A stretch of DNA of 53,670 bases from a virus. Each line of letters begins with the position of its first letter. Positions within the stretch are counted from its first letter, which is position 1. A program made the translations under genes and the position numbers. A model generated the notes under the pieces. The model did no database searches. It was given only the letters and a program-made list of their open reading frames with translations, and was not told the origin of the DNA. The stretch is taken from the IMG/VR virus record IMGVR_UViG_3300048918_000117, positions 1-53,670 of that record. One strand, given 5' to 3'. Below, piece after piece: positions 24,010 through 32,533 of this stretch.

Positions 24010-24392
24010 TGGCGGACAGGGTACTGAACCAGTACCAGGAACCTGAACAGGGTTCTTGGAAGCACGCGCTGGAAGTTCAGCGCAGCAGTGCTGGACAGCC
24101 TGGGCTGCTGTTCACTGCTCAGCGGTGGCAGTCGCCCATGCACGTCGAAGAGATTACCATCAGCGTTCCTGATGGTGACGAGTTCCTCGCTCCCGTGTTG
24201 GAGTGGCTTGGCCGCTCACGCACGGCGAACGAGGATACCGTACCTTCACTGGACACAGTGAAGATGTACGCAGTGTACGGACGCGTGTCCGGACACTTCA
24301 AGGAACTGGTAACCGAAGATGAGGTCGCAGAGTTGAAAGACTACTACGACCTCATCGAGGTCCAGGTGCCCTACAACTACACGAGTAACTAG
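24009..24392 (+). CDS. hypothetical protein (127 aa)
   Basis: A GTG start overlaps the DUF932 stop, giving MADRVLNQYQEPEQGSW. It looks like a soluble alpha/beta protein with an acidic C-terminal half (ELVTEDEVAELKDYYDLIEV). I recognise no family. Its position between the DUF932 gene and the ssDNA-binding-type gene suggests a part in DNA metabolism, by context only. Confidence 0.7.
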   Translation: MADRVLNQYQEPEQGSWKHALEVQRSSAGQPGLLFTAQRWQSPMHVEEITISVPDGDEFLAPVLEWLGRSRTANEDTVPSLDTVKMYAVYGRVSGHFKELVTEDEVAELKDYYDLIEVQVPYNYTSN

Positions 24393-24401
24393 GAGTAACT
24401 A

Positions 24402-24728
24402 GTGGTAACCTTTAACAAGGAACAGACCGAGGCAGTCGTCACGAACATTCGTGAGAAGATTCGTGAGACCACTCCGGTCAACGAGCACCCGGAAGGTACC
24501 ATCATCCGTGTGAAGCGTGTCGGACAGGACGGGAAGACGCGTACCTACGCGTTCATCTATGAGTCCGGATCGTGGTGGAGCACGGCAGTCAGCCGTGCTC
24601 ATGTGCACTCGCGCTACAACAACCAGGACTTCATGGAGTTCCTGGCTGCGAGCAAGACCACCAAGGTCGAGGTCGCTGCGGCGTTCGAGGTCATCAAGCG
24701 TCGCAAGACGAAGCACACCGAGCAGTAA
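24402..24728 (+). CDS. hypothetical protein (108 aa)
   Basis: A GTG start at 24402 follows GGAGTAACTA, the shared early leader. The protein has strand-rich segments (GTIIRVKRVGQDGKTRTYAF and IYESGSWWSTA) and a basic tail (EVIKRRKTKHTEQ). No family is recognised. It precedes the probable ssDNA-binding protein by 46 bases. Confidence 0.65.
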   Translation: MVTFNKEQTEAVVTNIREKIRETTPVNEHPEGTIIRVKRVGQDGKTRTYAFIYESGSWWSTAVSRAHVHSRYNNQDFMEFLAASKTTKVEVAAAFEVIKRRKTKHTEQ

Positions 24729-24774
24729 CAAGACAACAACCATCAGCAACACTTAGTAGAAAGCAGTAACTATC

Positions 24775-25488
24775 ATGGCAAAGTTCACGGGCGAGTACCC
24801 GAAGAACCTGAACGTGCAGGGTGTCCTGTCGTTCCCGATCACGAGCGACGCGGACCTCGCGGCGCTCAAGGAGTGGCGCGACAAGAAGGGCATCAAGAAG
24901 CCCAAGTTCGCCGACAAGATCGGTGGCTCGCTGTTCATCACGGACAAGATGGCGGAGCGTATCGCCGACCACCTGGAGACGGTGTACCTGCCGTTCGTCG
25001 ACGTGCTCTACAAGGAGACCGACGGCGAGAAGGGCGTCGGCCCGGCGCAGGTCAAGGAGCTCCTGGCCCTCGTCAAGAAGCGTGACTGGTCCACCAAGCA
25101 GCTGCCGCTGCGGGAGCTCACGCCGAAGGACGTGGAGAACAGGCCGGACGACAAGTACAGCCTGAAGCTCAAGTTCCAGGGTCCGTACGAGTCGGACATC
25201 AGCAAGAAGGCGATCGTGTACGACGGCAACACGCCGATGATCACGTCGCTCGACAGCCTCGACGACGAGAACGCGCTGCCCGAGAGCCGCGCGGACTACG
25301 ACGAGCTGTGGTGGGGCGCTGGCTGGACGTTCCGTGCGAACATCCGGTTCAACGCCTTCGACACCGCATCGCTCGGTGTGACGGGCTACGCCCCGACGCT
25401 GTTCCTGCTGCCCCACCTGGGCATGCCGGTCAGCGGTGGCGGCGACGGTGCCGTCCTCGAAGAGGGCGACGACTGGGCAGACGACTAA
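24775..25488 (+). CDS. probable single-stranded DNA-binding protein, DUF2815 / T7 gp2.5-like (237 aa)
   Basis: Length, beta-rich middle (SLKLKFQGPYESDISKKAIV, then YDELWWGAGWTFRANIRFN) and a short, very acidic C-terminal tail (LEEGDDWADD) match the phage ssDNA-binding proteins of the DUF2815/gp2.5 type, whose acidic tail contacts polymerase and helicase. GC-biased third positions suggest high expression, expected for a protein that coats ssDNA. The start follows AGCAGTAACTATC and a strong terminator follows the gene. The family assignment is by pattern, not by search. Confidence 0.65.
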   Translation: MAKFTGEYPKNLNVQGVLSFPITSDADLAALKEWRDKKGIKKPKFADKIGGSLFITDKMAERIADHLETVYLPFVDVLYKETDGEKGVGPAQVKELLALVKKRDWSTKQLPLRELTPKDVENRPDDKYSLKLKFQGPYESDISKKAIVYDGNTPMITSLDSLDDENALPESRADYDELWWGAGWTFRANIRFNAFDTASLGVTGYAPTLFLLPHLGMPVSGGGDGAVLEEGDDWADD

Positions 25489-25498
25489 CCATTCGTCT

Positions 25499-25529
25499 AC
25501 GGGCCAGGGGCCACAAGCCCCTGGCCCGT
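25499..25529 (+). terminator. 12-bp perfect hairpin after the ssDNA-binding gene
   Basis: Bases 25499-25510 (ACGGGCCAGGGG) pair perfectly with 25518-25529 around a 7-base loop, just beyond the stop at 25488. There is no T-run; it is probably a partial terminator that lets the SSB gene be expressed more than downstream genes. Confidence 0.7.
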
Positions 25530-25548
25530 TCCATGTCTGGAGGACATC

Positions 25549-25701
25549 ATGGAACCAATGAGTGACGAAGAACAGCTGGACTACTATGTCCAGTACATCG
25601 GCAATTGGACGGTCGAGGAGATCCGCAAGGATCCACAGACCTACCAGAACCTGATCAGTGAGTTCATGCAGTACCTGGCTGAGACAGACAGGCTGTCATG
25701 A
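25549..25701 (+). CDS. small acidic hypothetical protein (50 aa)
   Basis: A 50-codon frame from ATG 25549 (MEPMSDEEQLDYYVQYIGNW) to TGA 25699-25701, preceded by TCTGGAGGACATC, a strong ribosome-binding site. Its stop overlaps the next start (ATGA). The product is acidic and helical, with no motif. The ribosome-binding site, coupling and filling of an otherwise empty gap support it. Confidence 0.65.
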   Translation: MEPMSDEEQLDYYVQYIGNWTVEEIRKDPQTYQNLISEFMQYLAETDRLS

Positions 25702-26906
25702 CCGAGTACAAGTTCGGTGACTGCATGCAGCAGCCCTGCTTCAGCAACAAGCTGAAGGGCTATGATGTATGTCACGCGCACTTGGTACTGATCAAGTGTG
25801 AGCTGAAGACATGTGATGAGTGGGTGTGGAAACCCTACACCACATGTCGGAAGCACACACGGCTGCTCTACCAGCTGGGTGAGCAGCCAGTGTATCTCAT
25901 GACCAACGACTACGGAGGACTTAGGATTCCAGTGGACAACAACGACTTCCGGTTCTCCGCATCGTATGCGAGCCGGTACAACAACTGCCATGGATCGGCG
26001 AATCTCGCTGAGGCGATCCCTGGCTTCGAGCATCCTGCTCGTAACGACAACGGCATGAAGGGCGAGGGTACGAAGCTTCACGAAATTTTCGCGGTAGCAA
26101 TTTCGTCTGGCAACGATCTGGAAGCGTGTGCCAAGCTTCTGGAGGTCGTCGCCGCACTGTGGGGACCGAAGCGCGTTGCGTTCCTCAAGGACGAGAAGAA
26201 GTACATCATCAGCTGGTTCATGCAGCACAAGTCGGAGCCGCCGATCGAGATGAAGGTGCTGGCTGACAACCTGATCCTGAACAAGGAGCAGCTGGACACG
26301 GACGGTAATGGTACCGGCGTGTTCAAGGAGTACAGCATCGCACCGCGTCGCATCCTGTTCGTGGCCGAGGCTCTGCGCTATGTCAAGGGCATCATCGAGG
26401 ACATGGACGCAGACACGCTCGAACTGTTGGTTGAGGTTAAGGCGGAGGCCGCATGGCTGACGTCGAAACCGAAGACCACGGTCGACCTCATCATCCGGGA
26501 CAAGGACCGGATGCATGTGCTGGACCTCAAGATGGGTGACCTGGAAGTGTCGCCCATCATGAACGAGCAGTTGATGTACTACACTGAGACGTTCATCCTC
26601 AAGGCAGATGGTACTCGGTACGAGGACATCACACTGCACATCATGCAGCGTGGTTACACGGACGAGTGGATTCTGCCTGCAACAGTCCACAAGGCGTGGA
26701 CAGAGAAGGTCAAGGCTAGTGAGCAGGCTATCCTCGACGGTGACCTTACACTGAGTGCAGGGTCACACTGCAAGTTCTGCCCTGCCAACCCTCACGGTCG
26801 TGGTGACCGTGGGAACAAAGCCTGTCCTGTCATGATGACGCTGCTGTACGGCGAGCGTGACAGGCAGCAGGCAGACGATGAGATCCTGGAGGAACTCGAT
26901 GCTTGA
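25698..26906 (+). CDS. DUF2800-type PD-(D/E)XK nuclease with tandem zinc modules (402 aa)
   Basis: The C-terminal 300 residues fit the DUF2800/Cas4-like phage exonuclease family: GEGTKLHE (H128), a catalytic core TVDLIIRDKDRMHVLDLKMG (about 262-281) with the D...DxK arrangement, then NEQLMYYTE, and a terminal HCKFCPAN cysteine patch that could hold a metal cluster. It probably trims dsDNA ends during recombination or replication. Unusually, the N-terminus has two identical-geometry modules, C9-x4-C14-x10-C25-x2-H28 and C34-x4-C39-x10-C50-x2-H53, which look like tandem zinc fingers. The ATG overlaps the preceding stop. Confidence 0.75.
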   Translation: MTEYKFGDCMQQPCFSNKLKGYDVCHAHLVLIKCELKTCDEWVWKPYTTCRKHTRLLYQLGEQPVYLMTNDYGGLRIPVDNNDFRFSASYASRYNNCHGSANLAEAIPGFEHPARNDNGMKGEGTKLHEIFAVAISSGNDLEACAKLLEVVAALWGPKRVAFLKDEKKYIISWFMQHKSEPPIEMKVLADNLILNKEQLDTDGNGTGVFKEYSIAPRRILFVAEALRYVKGIIEDMDADTLELLVEVKAEAAWLTSKPKTTVDLIIRDKDRMHVLDLKMGDLEVSPIMNEQLMYYTETFILKADGTRYEDITLHIMQRGYTDEWILPATVHKAWTEKVKASEQAILDGDLTLSAGSHCKFCPANPHGRGDRGNKACPVMMTLLYGERDRQQADDEILEELDA

Positions 26907-27252
26907 GAACAACGCGTTCCGCTTCGAAGAAGCGGATGTGCCTTCGCCGTTCGGCATGTATGTCGACGGCGAGAAGGTGGAGCAGATCGGTGAGCCGACG
27001 CTGCACACCCACTTCCCGGGTCTCGTGGACCCGGTCACGGGCTACATCATGGAGCTCAACACTGATGAAGAGATGGGTAAGCTGATGGACAGCGATCCCT
27101 TCATCAGCGTGGTGTTCGACATCGTGAACCCCGAGGTCTTGCGTCGCATCATGCGCGTGACCGAGAGGATCGTGGTCGAGTACATCAAGGAGCTCAACGA
27201 GGACAACGACCACCCGCTGCGCAACAGCGGTGAAGGGAACACGGACGAGTGA
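26899..27252 (+). CDS. hypothetical protein (117 aa)
   Basis: The ATG at 26899 follows CTGGAGGAACTCG and overlaps the nuclease end by 8 bases. The protein is acidic (NTDEEMGKLMDSDPF, EYIKELNEDND), with one predicted long helix near the C-terminus. No family is recognised. It lies between the nuclease and the DNA polymerase in one coupled operon; the stop overlaps the polymerase GTG (GTGA). Confidence 0.7.
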   Translation: MLENNAFRFEEADVPSPFGMYVDGEKVEQIGEPTLHTHFPGLVDPVTGYIMELNTDEEMGKLMDSDPFISVVFDIVNPEVLRRIMRVTERIVVEYIKELNEDNDHPLRNSGEGNTDE

Positions 27253-29420
27253 AGACCTACTACGGACTGGACTACGAGACGTTCTCGAAGACCAACCTGC
27301 CTGAGCGGGGTCTGGACAACTACGTCAACGACGAGTCGTTCAGACCCCTGCTCGCGTCGTTCAGCACTCCGCTGGGCGAGTTCACCTACGACTTCGTGTA
27401 TGGCATGGTCCGTAACACGGACGAGCCTGACTACGAGTCGGATGTGCCCGACGACTTCATGCGCTACATGCTGGCGTTCGAGGATAACGAGACCATCATC
27501 GCACACAACGCTCCATTCGAGCGTGCGGTGACGGACAAGGTCGTGCCTGCCTTTGACTGGAAGAAGATCGAGGACTCTGCTGTCGACGCCCGTATGCTGG
27601 GCGCTGAGAGCAAGCTCGAGGTCGCGTCCAGGCAGCTGACGGACAACGCCAAGCTGGAGGTCGGTCACGACCTGGTCATGCTGTTCTGCGTACCCAACGA
27701 CTACTACCCCGAGGGTCCGACGCCCGAGCTGATTGCTCAGCACGGACACGAGGAGAAGTGGGCGACGTTCATCGAGTACTGCGAGATGGATGCCAAGGCA
27801 TGTGTGAGCATCAGGCTCGTGGCTCACGAGATTCTCGATGAGCTGCACCCTGGTCTCATCGAGCGTGAAGCTCGCTTCGAACAGGAGACCTACCTGATGA
27901 ATCAGGCTGGATGGGCTGTCGACAAGAAGCTCGTCGAGCAGATGAAGCGCAGGGCGTGGGCGAACAGCATCATCGCTCAGCGTGCGTTCATGACGGAGAA
28001 CGACCAGCTGGTGAACTTCAACTCGCCGAAGCAGCTCAGGGCTTTCTGTGAGCAGCGAGGCGTGAAGGTCAGCAGCCTGGACAAGTACCACCTGCCGGTG
28101 GTACTGAACAAGGTCAAGGAACGACTCGCTAAGTACAGCGAGAAGGACGACGGACTTGAGCTCAAGAAGGCGTATGCTATGCTCAAGGAAGTCGAGGCAC
28201 TGCTGGAAACCAAGCTCGAGATCGGAGGCTCGACGCTCAGCAAGTTGCCTGTCATCCTGAACCTGATGAACGTCAACGACGGAATCCTGCGTGACCAGTA
28301 CATGCATGTAGGTGCTGGTCAGACGTTCCGCACCACAGGTCGTGGTGTGCAGATGCAGAACATTAAGAAGCTGGATGGGAACATTCGTGACACTGAAACG
28401 ATATACGACCTCCAGTGCCACTGGTCGAACGGTGATATGGCTGGTCAGCTACGGCAGGTATTCACTTCTCGGCACCCGGACGGTGAGCTCATCACAGGTG
28501 ACTTCGCTGGTGTGGAAAGCCGAGGTCTCGCTTACGAGGCGGGCGAAGAATGGAAGCTGGAAGTCTTCCGTTCTGGCCGCGACGTGTACAAGGAGTTGGT
28601 CGTCCGATTCATTCCCGGACTCACCTACGACCAGGTCACGTCTGAGCTTCGCCCGCGTGGGAAGTACAGCGAGCTGAGCTGTGGGTACCAGGCCAGCGGT
28701 CAGGCTGTCCAGGACTTCATGTTCCGGCTCGGCTTCGAGATCAGTCTCGAAGACGCTACCCAGAACGTGGTGGACTGGCGTGGAGCCTGTCCGGCGATCG
28801 TGAACTACTGGGCTGTGCTGGATGACCTGCTCAAGGACGCAGTCAAGAGCAACATGCAGCTGACCGCACCGCTGGCCAATGGCCTGTCGGCGCGTGTTAC
28901 CCCGTTCGCTCTCAAGAGCGTACAGGAGCAGCATCCTGGTTCTGTGAGCCTGGCACTGCAGATCCTCGTGGACGGGAAACCGTTCGTCACGAGGTTCGTT
29001 CATGGTGCCTACTTCAAGGGCAGCAGGCTGTGCTACTACAAGGCAGCAGATCGTCTGTCTCGTGGTGAGCTCTGGATTCCAGACTACACTCACCCGAAGC
29101 AGAAGGGTCCGAAGGGTGAGCCGCTCAAGGTGCTGTACAGCATCTATGGCGGCAAGCTCGCGGGCATCTTCACGCAGAGCCTCTGCCGTGAGATGTTCTT
29201 CGAGTCGCTCGTACGACTGCGCGAGCTCTTCGTCGAGCACAACGTTCAGAACGCGTTCATCTGCGGTCAGTTCCATGACGAGATCAACGTGGACTGGGTG
29301 CCCGGCGAACACAGTCTGGAGTTCGTGAAGGGACTGCAGGAACAAGCAATGACCGAGACGCGACTGAAAGGATTCCCGCTGGACGCGGAAGTCAAGACGT
29401 CGTATCGGTACATCAAGTAA
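27249..29420 (+). CDS. family A DNA polymerase with 3'-5' exonuclease (723 aa)
   Basis: This is the replicative polymerase. The exonuclease domain shows Exo I GLDYETF (D8, E10), Exo II IIAHNAPFE (near 85) and Exo III YCEMDAKA (near 178). The polymerase domain shows motif A GDFAGVESRGLAYEAG (near 417), motif B RPRGKYSELSCGYQ (near 468) with the R...K...Y signature, and motif C QFHDEINVDW (near 675). All catalytic residues appear intact. Length is normal for phage pol I-type enzymes lacking the 5' nuclease. It starts with GTG overlapping the previous stop; a terminator hairpin follows. Confidence 0.95.
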   Translation: MKTYYGLDYETFSKTNLPERGLDNYVNDESFRPLLASFSTPLGEFTYDFVYGMVRNTDEPDYESDVPDDFMRYMLAFEDNETIIAHNAPFERAVTDKVVPAFDWKKIEDSAVDARMLGAESKLEVASRQLTDNAKLEVGHDLVMLFCVPNDYYPEGPTPELIAQHGHEEKWATFIEYCEMDAKACVSIRLVAHEILDELHPGLIEREARFEQETYLMNQAGWAVDKKLVEQMKRRAWANSIIAQRAFMTENDQLVNFNSPKQLRAFCEQRGVKVSSLDKYHLPVVLNKVKERLAKYSEKDDGLELKKAYAMLKEVEALLETKLEIGGSTLSKLPVILNLMNVNDGILRDQYMHVGAGQTFRTTGRGVQMQNIKKLDGNIRDTETIYDLQCHWSNGDMAGQLRQVFTSRHPDGELITGDFAGVESRGLAYEAGEEWKLEVFRSGRDVYKELVVRFIPGLTYDQVTSELRPRGKYSELSCGYQASGQAVQDFMFRLGFEISLEDATQNVVDWRGACPAIVNYWAVLDDLLKDAVKSNMQLTAPLANGLSARVTPFALKSVQEQHPGSVSLALQILVDGKPFVTRFVHGAYFKGSRLCYYKAADRLSRGELWIPDYTHPKQKGPKGEPLKVLYSIYGGKLAGIFTQSLCREMFFESLVRLRELFVEHNVQNAFICGQFHDEINVDWVPGEHSLEFVKGLQEQAMTETRLKGFPLDAEVKTSYRYIK

Positions 29421-29426
29421 CCAGCT

Positions 29427-29459
29427 GTGGTGGGGCGAGACCAGACTCCGCCCCACCAC
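29427..29459 (+). terminator. 11-bp hairpin after DNA polymerase
   Basis: Bases 29427-29437 (GTGGTGGGGCG) pair perfectly with 29449-29459 around an 11-base loop, starting six bases after the polymerase stop. It has no T-run. Confidence 0.7.
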
Positions 29460-29483
29460 GGCTCCAACAGAAGGGATTGAACA

Positions 29484-30041
29484 GTGCAGCTGACACTGAT
29501 CGGGATTGATCCCGGTATCGTAGACTCGGGGGCAGTGGCTGTAACGCTGGACTTCGAGAAGAGAACCGTCTACATCACGACAAAGCTCTGGAGCTACGTC
29601 ACTGAGCGTAGCAAGACCAACAAGCAGAAGATCATTGTGAGCGAGAAGTTCCTGGATGAGCTCCGGGAATTCGCTCAGTGGCTTCGGCGTGACACCAAGG
29701 GTCCGGTGTTCGTGGGCATCGAGGGCTACAGACCTCGTGGCTTCAACATCGACCAGGACGCTCGCATGACGGACCTGGTTCAGACCATCAACCGTAACCT
29801 GCCACAGAGCAAGGTCGTGGACAACACGGGTATCAAGAAAGTAGTCAAGCAGGGACTACTCGACATGATGAACCTGTCACGATTTAAGCGTGGTGGTAAC
29901 CACTCGGACCTCAAGAGTGCTGCTCGCGTCGCTCTGGTCCTCGGCATCAAGAACGAAGGCATGAATGCTCTGCTGTCTGACTTCGTTCGTGACAACCTGG
30001 ATGGTCTCTCGTGGTCGTTCGTCTCTACGTCGACACGGTAA
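29484..30041 (+). CDS. RuvC-like Holliday-junction resolvase (185 aa)
   Basis: The RNase H-fold nuclease signature is visible: GIDPGIVDSGAV (first Asp, D9), FVGIEGYRPRG (Glu near 80) and NHSDLKSAARVALVLG (C-terminal Asp near 142). The length is close to bacterial RuvC (about 170 residues). It would resolve branched replication or recombination intermediates before packaging. The ATG-type start is a GTG following AGAAGGGATTGAACA. The C-terminus overlaps the next gene by 31 bases in another frame. Confidence 0.8.
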   Translation: MQLTLIGIDPGIVDSGAVAVTLDFEKRTVYITTKLWSYVTERSKTNKQKIIVSEKFLDELREFAQWLRRDTKGPVFVGIEGYRPRGFNIDQDARMTDLVQTINRNLPQSKVVDNTGIKKVVKQGLLDMMNLSRFKRGGNHSDLKSAARVALVLGIKNEGMNALLSDFVRDNLDGLSWSFVSTSTR

Positions 30042-30334
30042 CGCACGCGGCTCCTGACCGGGAGCCGTGGATGGACGATGCAGAATGTCTTAATCAGCCT
30101 CTACAGAAATTTTTTCCGACGAAGGTTCGGGAACATGAGGCTGGCAAAGAAGTCTGCAACGGTAACAAGGACGACGGCATCAAGCCGTGTCCTGTCAGGC
30201 TGCAATGTCTGGCATGGATCATGTCCATCGAGAAAGGACAACACAAGCGGTATGGTGTTGTCGGCGGCCTGGAACCCCAGGAACGCAAGGAACTACAGCG
30301 GAAGCTGGATAGGCTCAAGGAGCTGGGAGCATGA
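30011..30334 (+). CDS. WhiB-family transcription factor (107 aa)
   Basis: Four cysteines expected to bind a [4Fe-4S] cluster are present: C26, C49, C60 and C66, with the conserved W20 before the first, CPVRLQCLAW around the last two, and a turn GVVGGLEPQER before a basic C-terminal helix. Two oddities: the second and third cysteines are 10 residues apart instead of the usual two, and the family's G-[VI]-W-G-G tryptophan is replaced by V. WhiB proteins bind the host primary sigma factor, so this may redirect or shut off host transcription. GTG start at 30011; an ATG at residue 21 would lose W20. Confidence 0.85.
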   Translation: MVVRLYVDTVTHAAPDREPWMDDAECLNQPLQKFFPTKVREHEAGKEVCNGNKDDGIKPCPVRLQCLAWIMSIEKGQHKRYGVVGGLEPQERKELQRKLDRLKELGA

Positions 30335-31098
30335 ATGACAAGATCAGTAGCAACAGCAACATCCCCGCGCAGGATCTGGAGCAGCGTGGCTGCTTCCAGA
30401 GGGAGACGCATTTCCCGCACGTCTGGCACAGCAAGTTCTGGTGCAACGGTCTCGGCCTGGACGAGAGCAACCGGCTGCGTGGGCCGGTGCCGGACCACAA
30501 CCACACCGAGGTCCTGACTGCCGAAGGCAGCAAGATCAAGGGGTTCGAGCAGCCGACCATCGGCTACTCCGCTCCAGAGCTCAACATGCTCGGCGACGCG
30601 GATATCGAGGTCGAGACGACCGAGGCTCCACTCGACGAGACCGACGCGCTGCTGGCCAGCCGTCTGGCTGTGTACGGCGACCGCATCAACAACATGGAGC
30701 GGGTTGCGAAGATCTGGAGCGGTCTGCTGGGCGTGGAGATCCACGACTGGCAGGTGCCGCTGCTGATGGGCGCGTACAAGATGTTCCGTACGTTCCAGAC
30801 GCCGGACTACTCGGACAACTCCGACGACATCTTTGGCTGGGGCAAGATGTTCCAGGAGGTCATGGAGGCGAACCACGGCGGCATCGTCAAGGCTCGTACA
30901 GTCGAGGAGTACGAGGCCGCTGTGCAGGTGCGTGACGCCACGACCAGCGACCAGATCCAGTTCTACAAGGACCACATGGACCTGTCCAAGTACAAGTGGG
31001 TCGGCAGCGACAACCCTGCGTTCAAGCAGGCGGAGAAGCAGTCGAACTACGGTGCGCAGGACGGCCCGTGCGAGGACCCGGAATGCAAGGCGTGCTGA
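30331..31098 (+). CDS. DUF6378-like protein with long N-terminal extension (255 aa)
   Basis: Residues about 108-180 match the phage DUF6378 pattern: LLASRLAVYGDRINNMERVA, KIWSGLLGVEIHDWQVP, MFRTFQTPDYSDNSDDIFGW. This family is distantly reminiscent of MazG-type nucleotide pyrophosphohydrolases, but its activity is not established. The N-terminal 100 residues contain histidine and cysteine (RETHFPHVWHSKFWCNG) and look like a separate small domain. The C-terminus ends PCEDPECKAC. The ATG overlaps the WhiB gene end (GCATGAATG). Confidence 0.7.
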   Translation: MNDKISSNSNIPAQDLEQRGCFQRETHFPHVWHSKFWCNGLGLDESNRLRGPVPDHNHTEVLTAEGSKIKGFEQPTIGYSAPELNMLGDADIEVETTEAPLDETDALLASRLAVYGDRINNMERVAKIWSGLLGVEIHDWQVPLLMGAYKMFRTFQTPDYSDNSDDIFGWGKMFQEVMEANHGGIVKARTVEEYEAAVQVRDATTSDQIQFYKDHMDLSKYKWVGSDNPAFKQAEKQSNYGAQDGPCEDPECKAC

Positions 31099-32279
31099 GC
31101 TGGGCCGACTGCGCCAAGCGCTTTGGCATCGCCTGGAAGGACGGACAGCAGGACGCGTACGACCAGTGGCAAGCACTGGAGCGGAAGCGTATGCTGCTGT
31201 TCTTCCCGACCGGAGAGGGCAAGAGCAAGACAGCCCTTGCCCTGCTCCGGTCGCAGGGTCACACGACAGCTGTGATCATTGCGCCTCCGAAGACACACAA
31301 GCAGTGGCAGGCCGATGCGCGTACGCTCGGCATGGACGTGGTACTGCACAGTGTACAGAAGTTCCGGATGAAGGACACGAAGTACAGCCGCAATATCGAT
31401 GCCTGGTTGGTGGACGAGTTCCACCAGATGGGCGGACATGGCGGCGCTGGCTTCATGAAGTTCGCTCGGATGATGCGCGGCTTCACAGGCAGCGTGATGT
31501 TGCTGTCGGCTACGCCGAACTACAACGACGCTGAGCGTGTCTTCTGTGCACTGGCGATCGGGGACGAGATGCCCTCGATGAACTACGGTGACTGGCTCAT
31601 GGCCAACTGTCGGGTGCAGGCGAGCAGGTTCTCGCACTACCCCGACGTGTTGGGCTTCCTGAACTTCGACAGCGCGATCGACTTCCTGCGGAGCAGGCCG
31701 TGGGTCGCGTACATCGAAGACAAGGCGAAGTGGACGCCAGTGGACCTGATCATACCGCGGTACAAGGGGCAGGACATGCTGGACTTCCTGCGTCTGGGGT
31801 ACTACCGTCGTGTGCACAAGATCACCGCAAGCGATATGGAAGACCGGCACAAGCTGGTCGACCTGAGCTACATCGCCGACGATGGACGTATCCGCAAGGG
31901 CATCTACGACCAGGTCGTAGCACTGCTGCAGACGTACCCGGAGCGTGGACGATGGTTCATCTTCTGTCAGCACGCGACAGTGGCCCGTGCCCTGCACAGG
32001 ACACTGCCGGGTAGCTGGATCATCGACGGTGACTCGTCCAAGAAGCAGATCGACCATGCCGTGGAGAGCTTCTCTGCAGCAGACATGGGACTACTGATCG
32101 GCACAACTGCAATTGCGACGGGCGTCGATGGTATCGACAAGGTCTGTCAGTCCATGCTAATTCTGGACGACATCGAGGGTGATCCCTCGATGCGTCGGCA
32201 ACTCATTGGTCGTATCCTGCCGCGAGGACTTCAGGACGACCGGGAGCGGATCGTGGTGACTGCAAGCTTTGGCTTGTAG
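31083..32279 (+). CDS. SF2 DEAD/DEAH-type helicase (398 aa)
   Basis: Helicase motifs are clear: motif I FFPTGEGKSKTAL (near 41), motif II VDEFHQ (near 112, DEFH variant of DEAH), motif III LLSATPN (near 142) and motif VI RRQLIGRILPRG (near 370). The ATG at 31083 overlaps the end of the previous gene; longer in-frame extension upstream would only read through that gene out of frame. It probably remodels forks or recombination intermediates beside the resolvase. It is shorter than most fused phage helicase-nucleases and has no extra domain. Confidence 0.85.
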   Translation: MQGVLSWADCAKRFGIAWKDGQQDAYDQWQALERKRMLLFFPTGEGKSKTALALLRSQGHTTAVIIAPPKTHKQWQADARTLGMDVVLHSVQKFRMKDTKYSRNIDAWLVDEFHQMGGHGGAGFMKFARMMRGFTGSVMLLSATPNYNDAERVFCALAIGDEMPSMNYGDWLMANCRVQASRFSHYPDVLGFLNFDSAIDFLRSRPWVAYIEDKAKWTPVDLIIPRYKGQDMLDFLRLGYYRRVHKITASDMEDRHKLVDLSYIADDGRIRKGIYDQVVALLQTYPERGRWFIFCQHATVARALHRTLPGSWIIDGDSSKKQIDHAVESFSAADMGLLIGTTAIATGVDGIDKVCQSMLILDDIEGDPSMRRQLIGRILPRGLQDDRERIVVTASFGL

Positions 32280-32315
32280 ACAGCAGGGCCGCGCCAGTAA
32301 AACCAGAAATGATGG

Positions 32316-32321
32316 TATAAT
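32316..32321 (+). promoter_or_regulatory. TATAAT box between helicase genes
   Basis: A perfect TATAAT ends two bases before the GTG proposed for the 46-residue ORF. Transcripts starting at normal distance would begin inside that ORF, so either that start is wrong or the box serves the SF3 helicase gene at 32534. Confidence 0.35.
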
Positions 32322-32322
32322 T

Positions 32323-32463
32323 GTGGAAGAGAAAGACATCAAGGACGAGATCGTGAAGCAGATCGTCGATGGTGACCGGTACCAACTCGAGCTCGCGCGA
32401 GACAAGGTGGATCTGCTCCGTAACATTGGAGCGATCCAACAGCCGGTAGAACCGCAGGCATAA
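32323..32463 (+). CDS. small hypothetical protein (46 aa)
   Basis: GTG 32323 opens EEKDIKDEIVKQIVDGDRYQ, a charged, helical 46-residue product ending at TAA 32461-32463. A TTG at 32269 would add 18 residues and overlap the helicase end, which would place the TATAAT box inside the gene. No clear ribosome-binding site is visible for either start, so the assignment is weak. A perfect hairpin follows directly. Confidence 0.45.
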   Translation: MEEKDIKDEIVKQIVDGDRYQLELARDKVDLLRNIGAIQQPVEPQA

Positions 32464-32467
32464 GATA

Positions 32468-32504
32468 GGGGGCACCTGCCACAAGCAGGATGGCAGGTGC
32501 CCCC
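32468..32504 (+). terminator. 13-bp perfect hairpin
   Basis: Bases 32468-32480 (GGGGGCACCTGCC) pair perfectly with 32492-32504 around an 11-base loop. It lies between the 46-aa ORF and the SF3 helicase gene. No T-run follows. Confidence 0.7.
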
Positions 32505-32533
32505 GACCGACCGAACGAAGGGACATATATATT

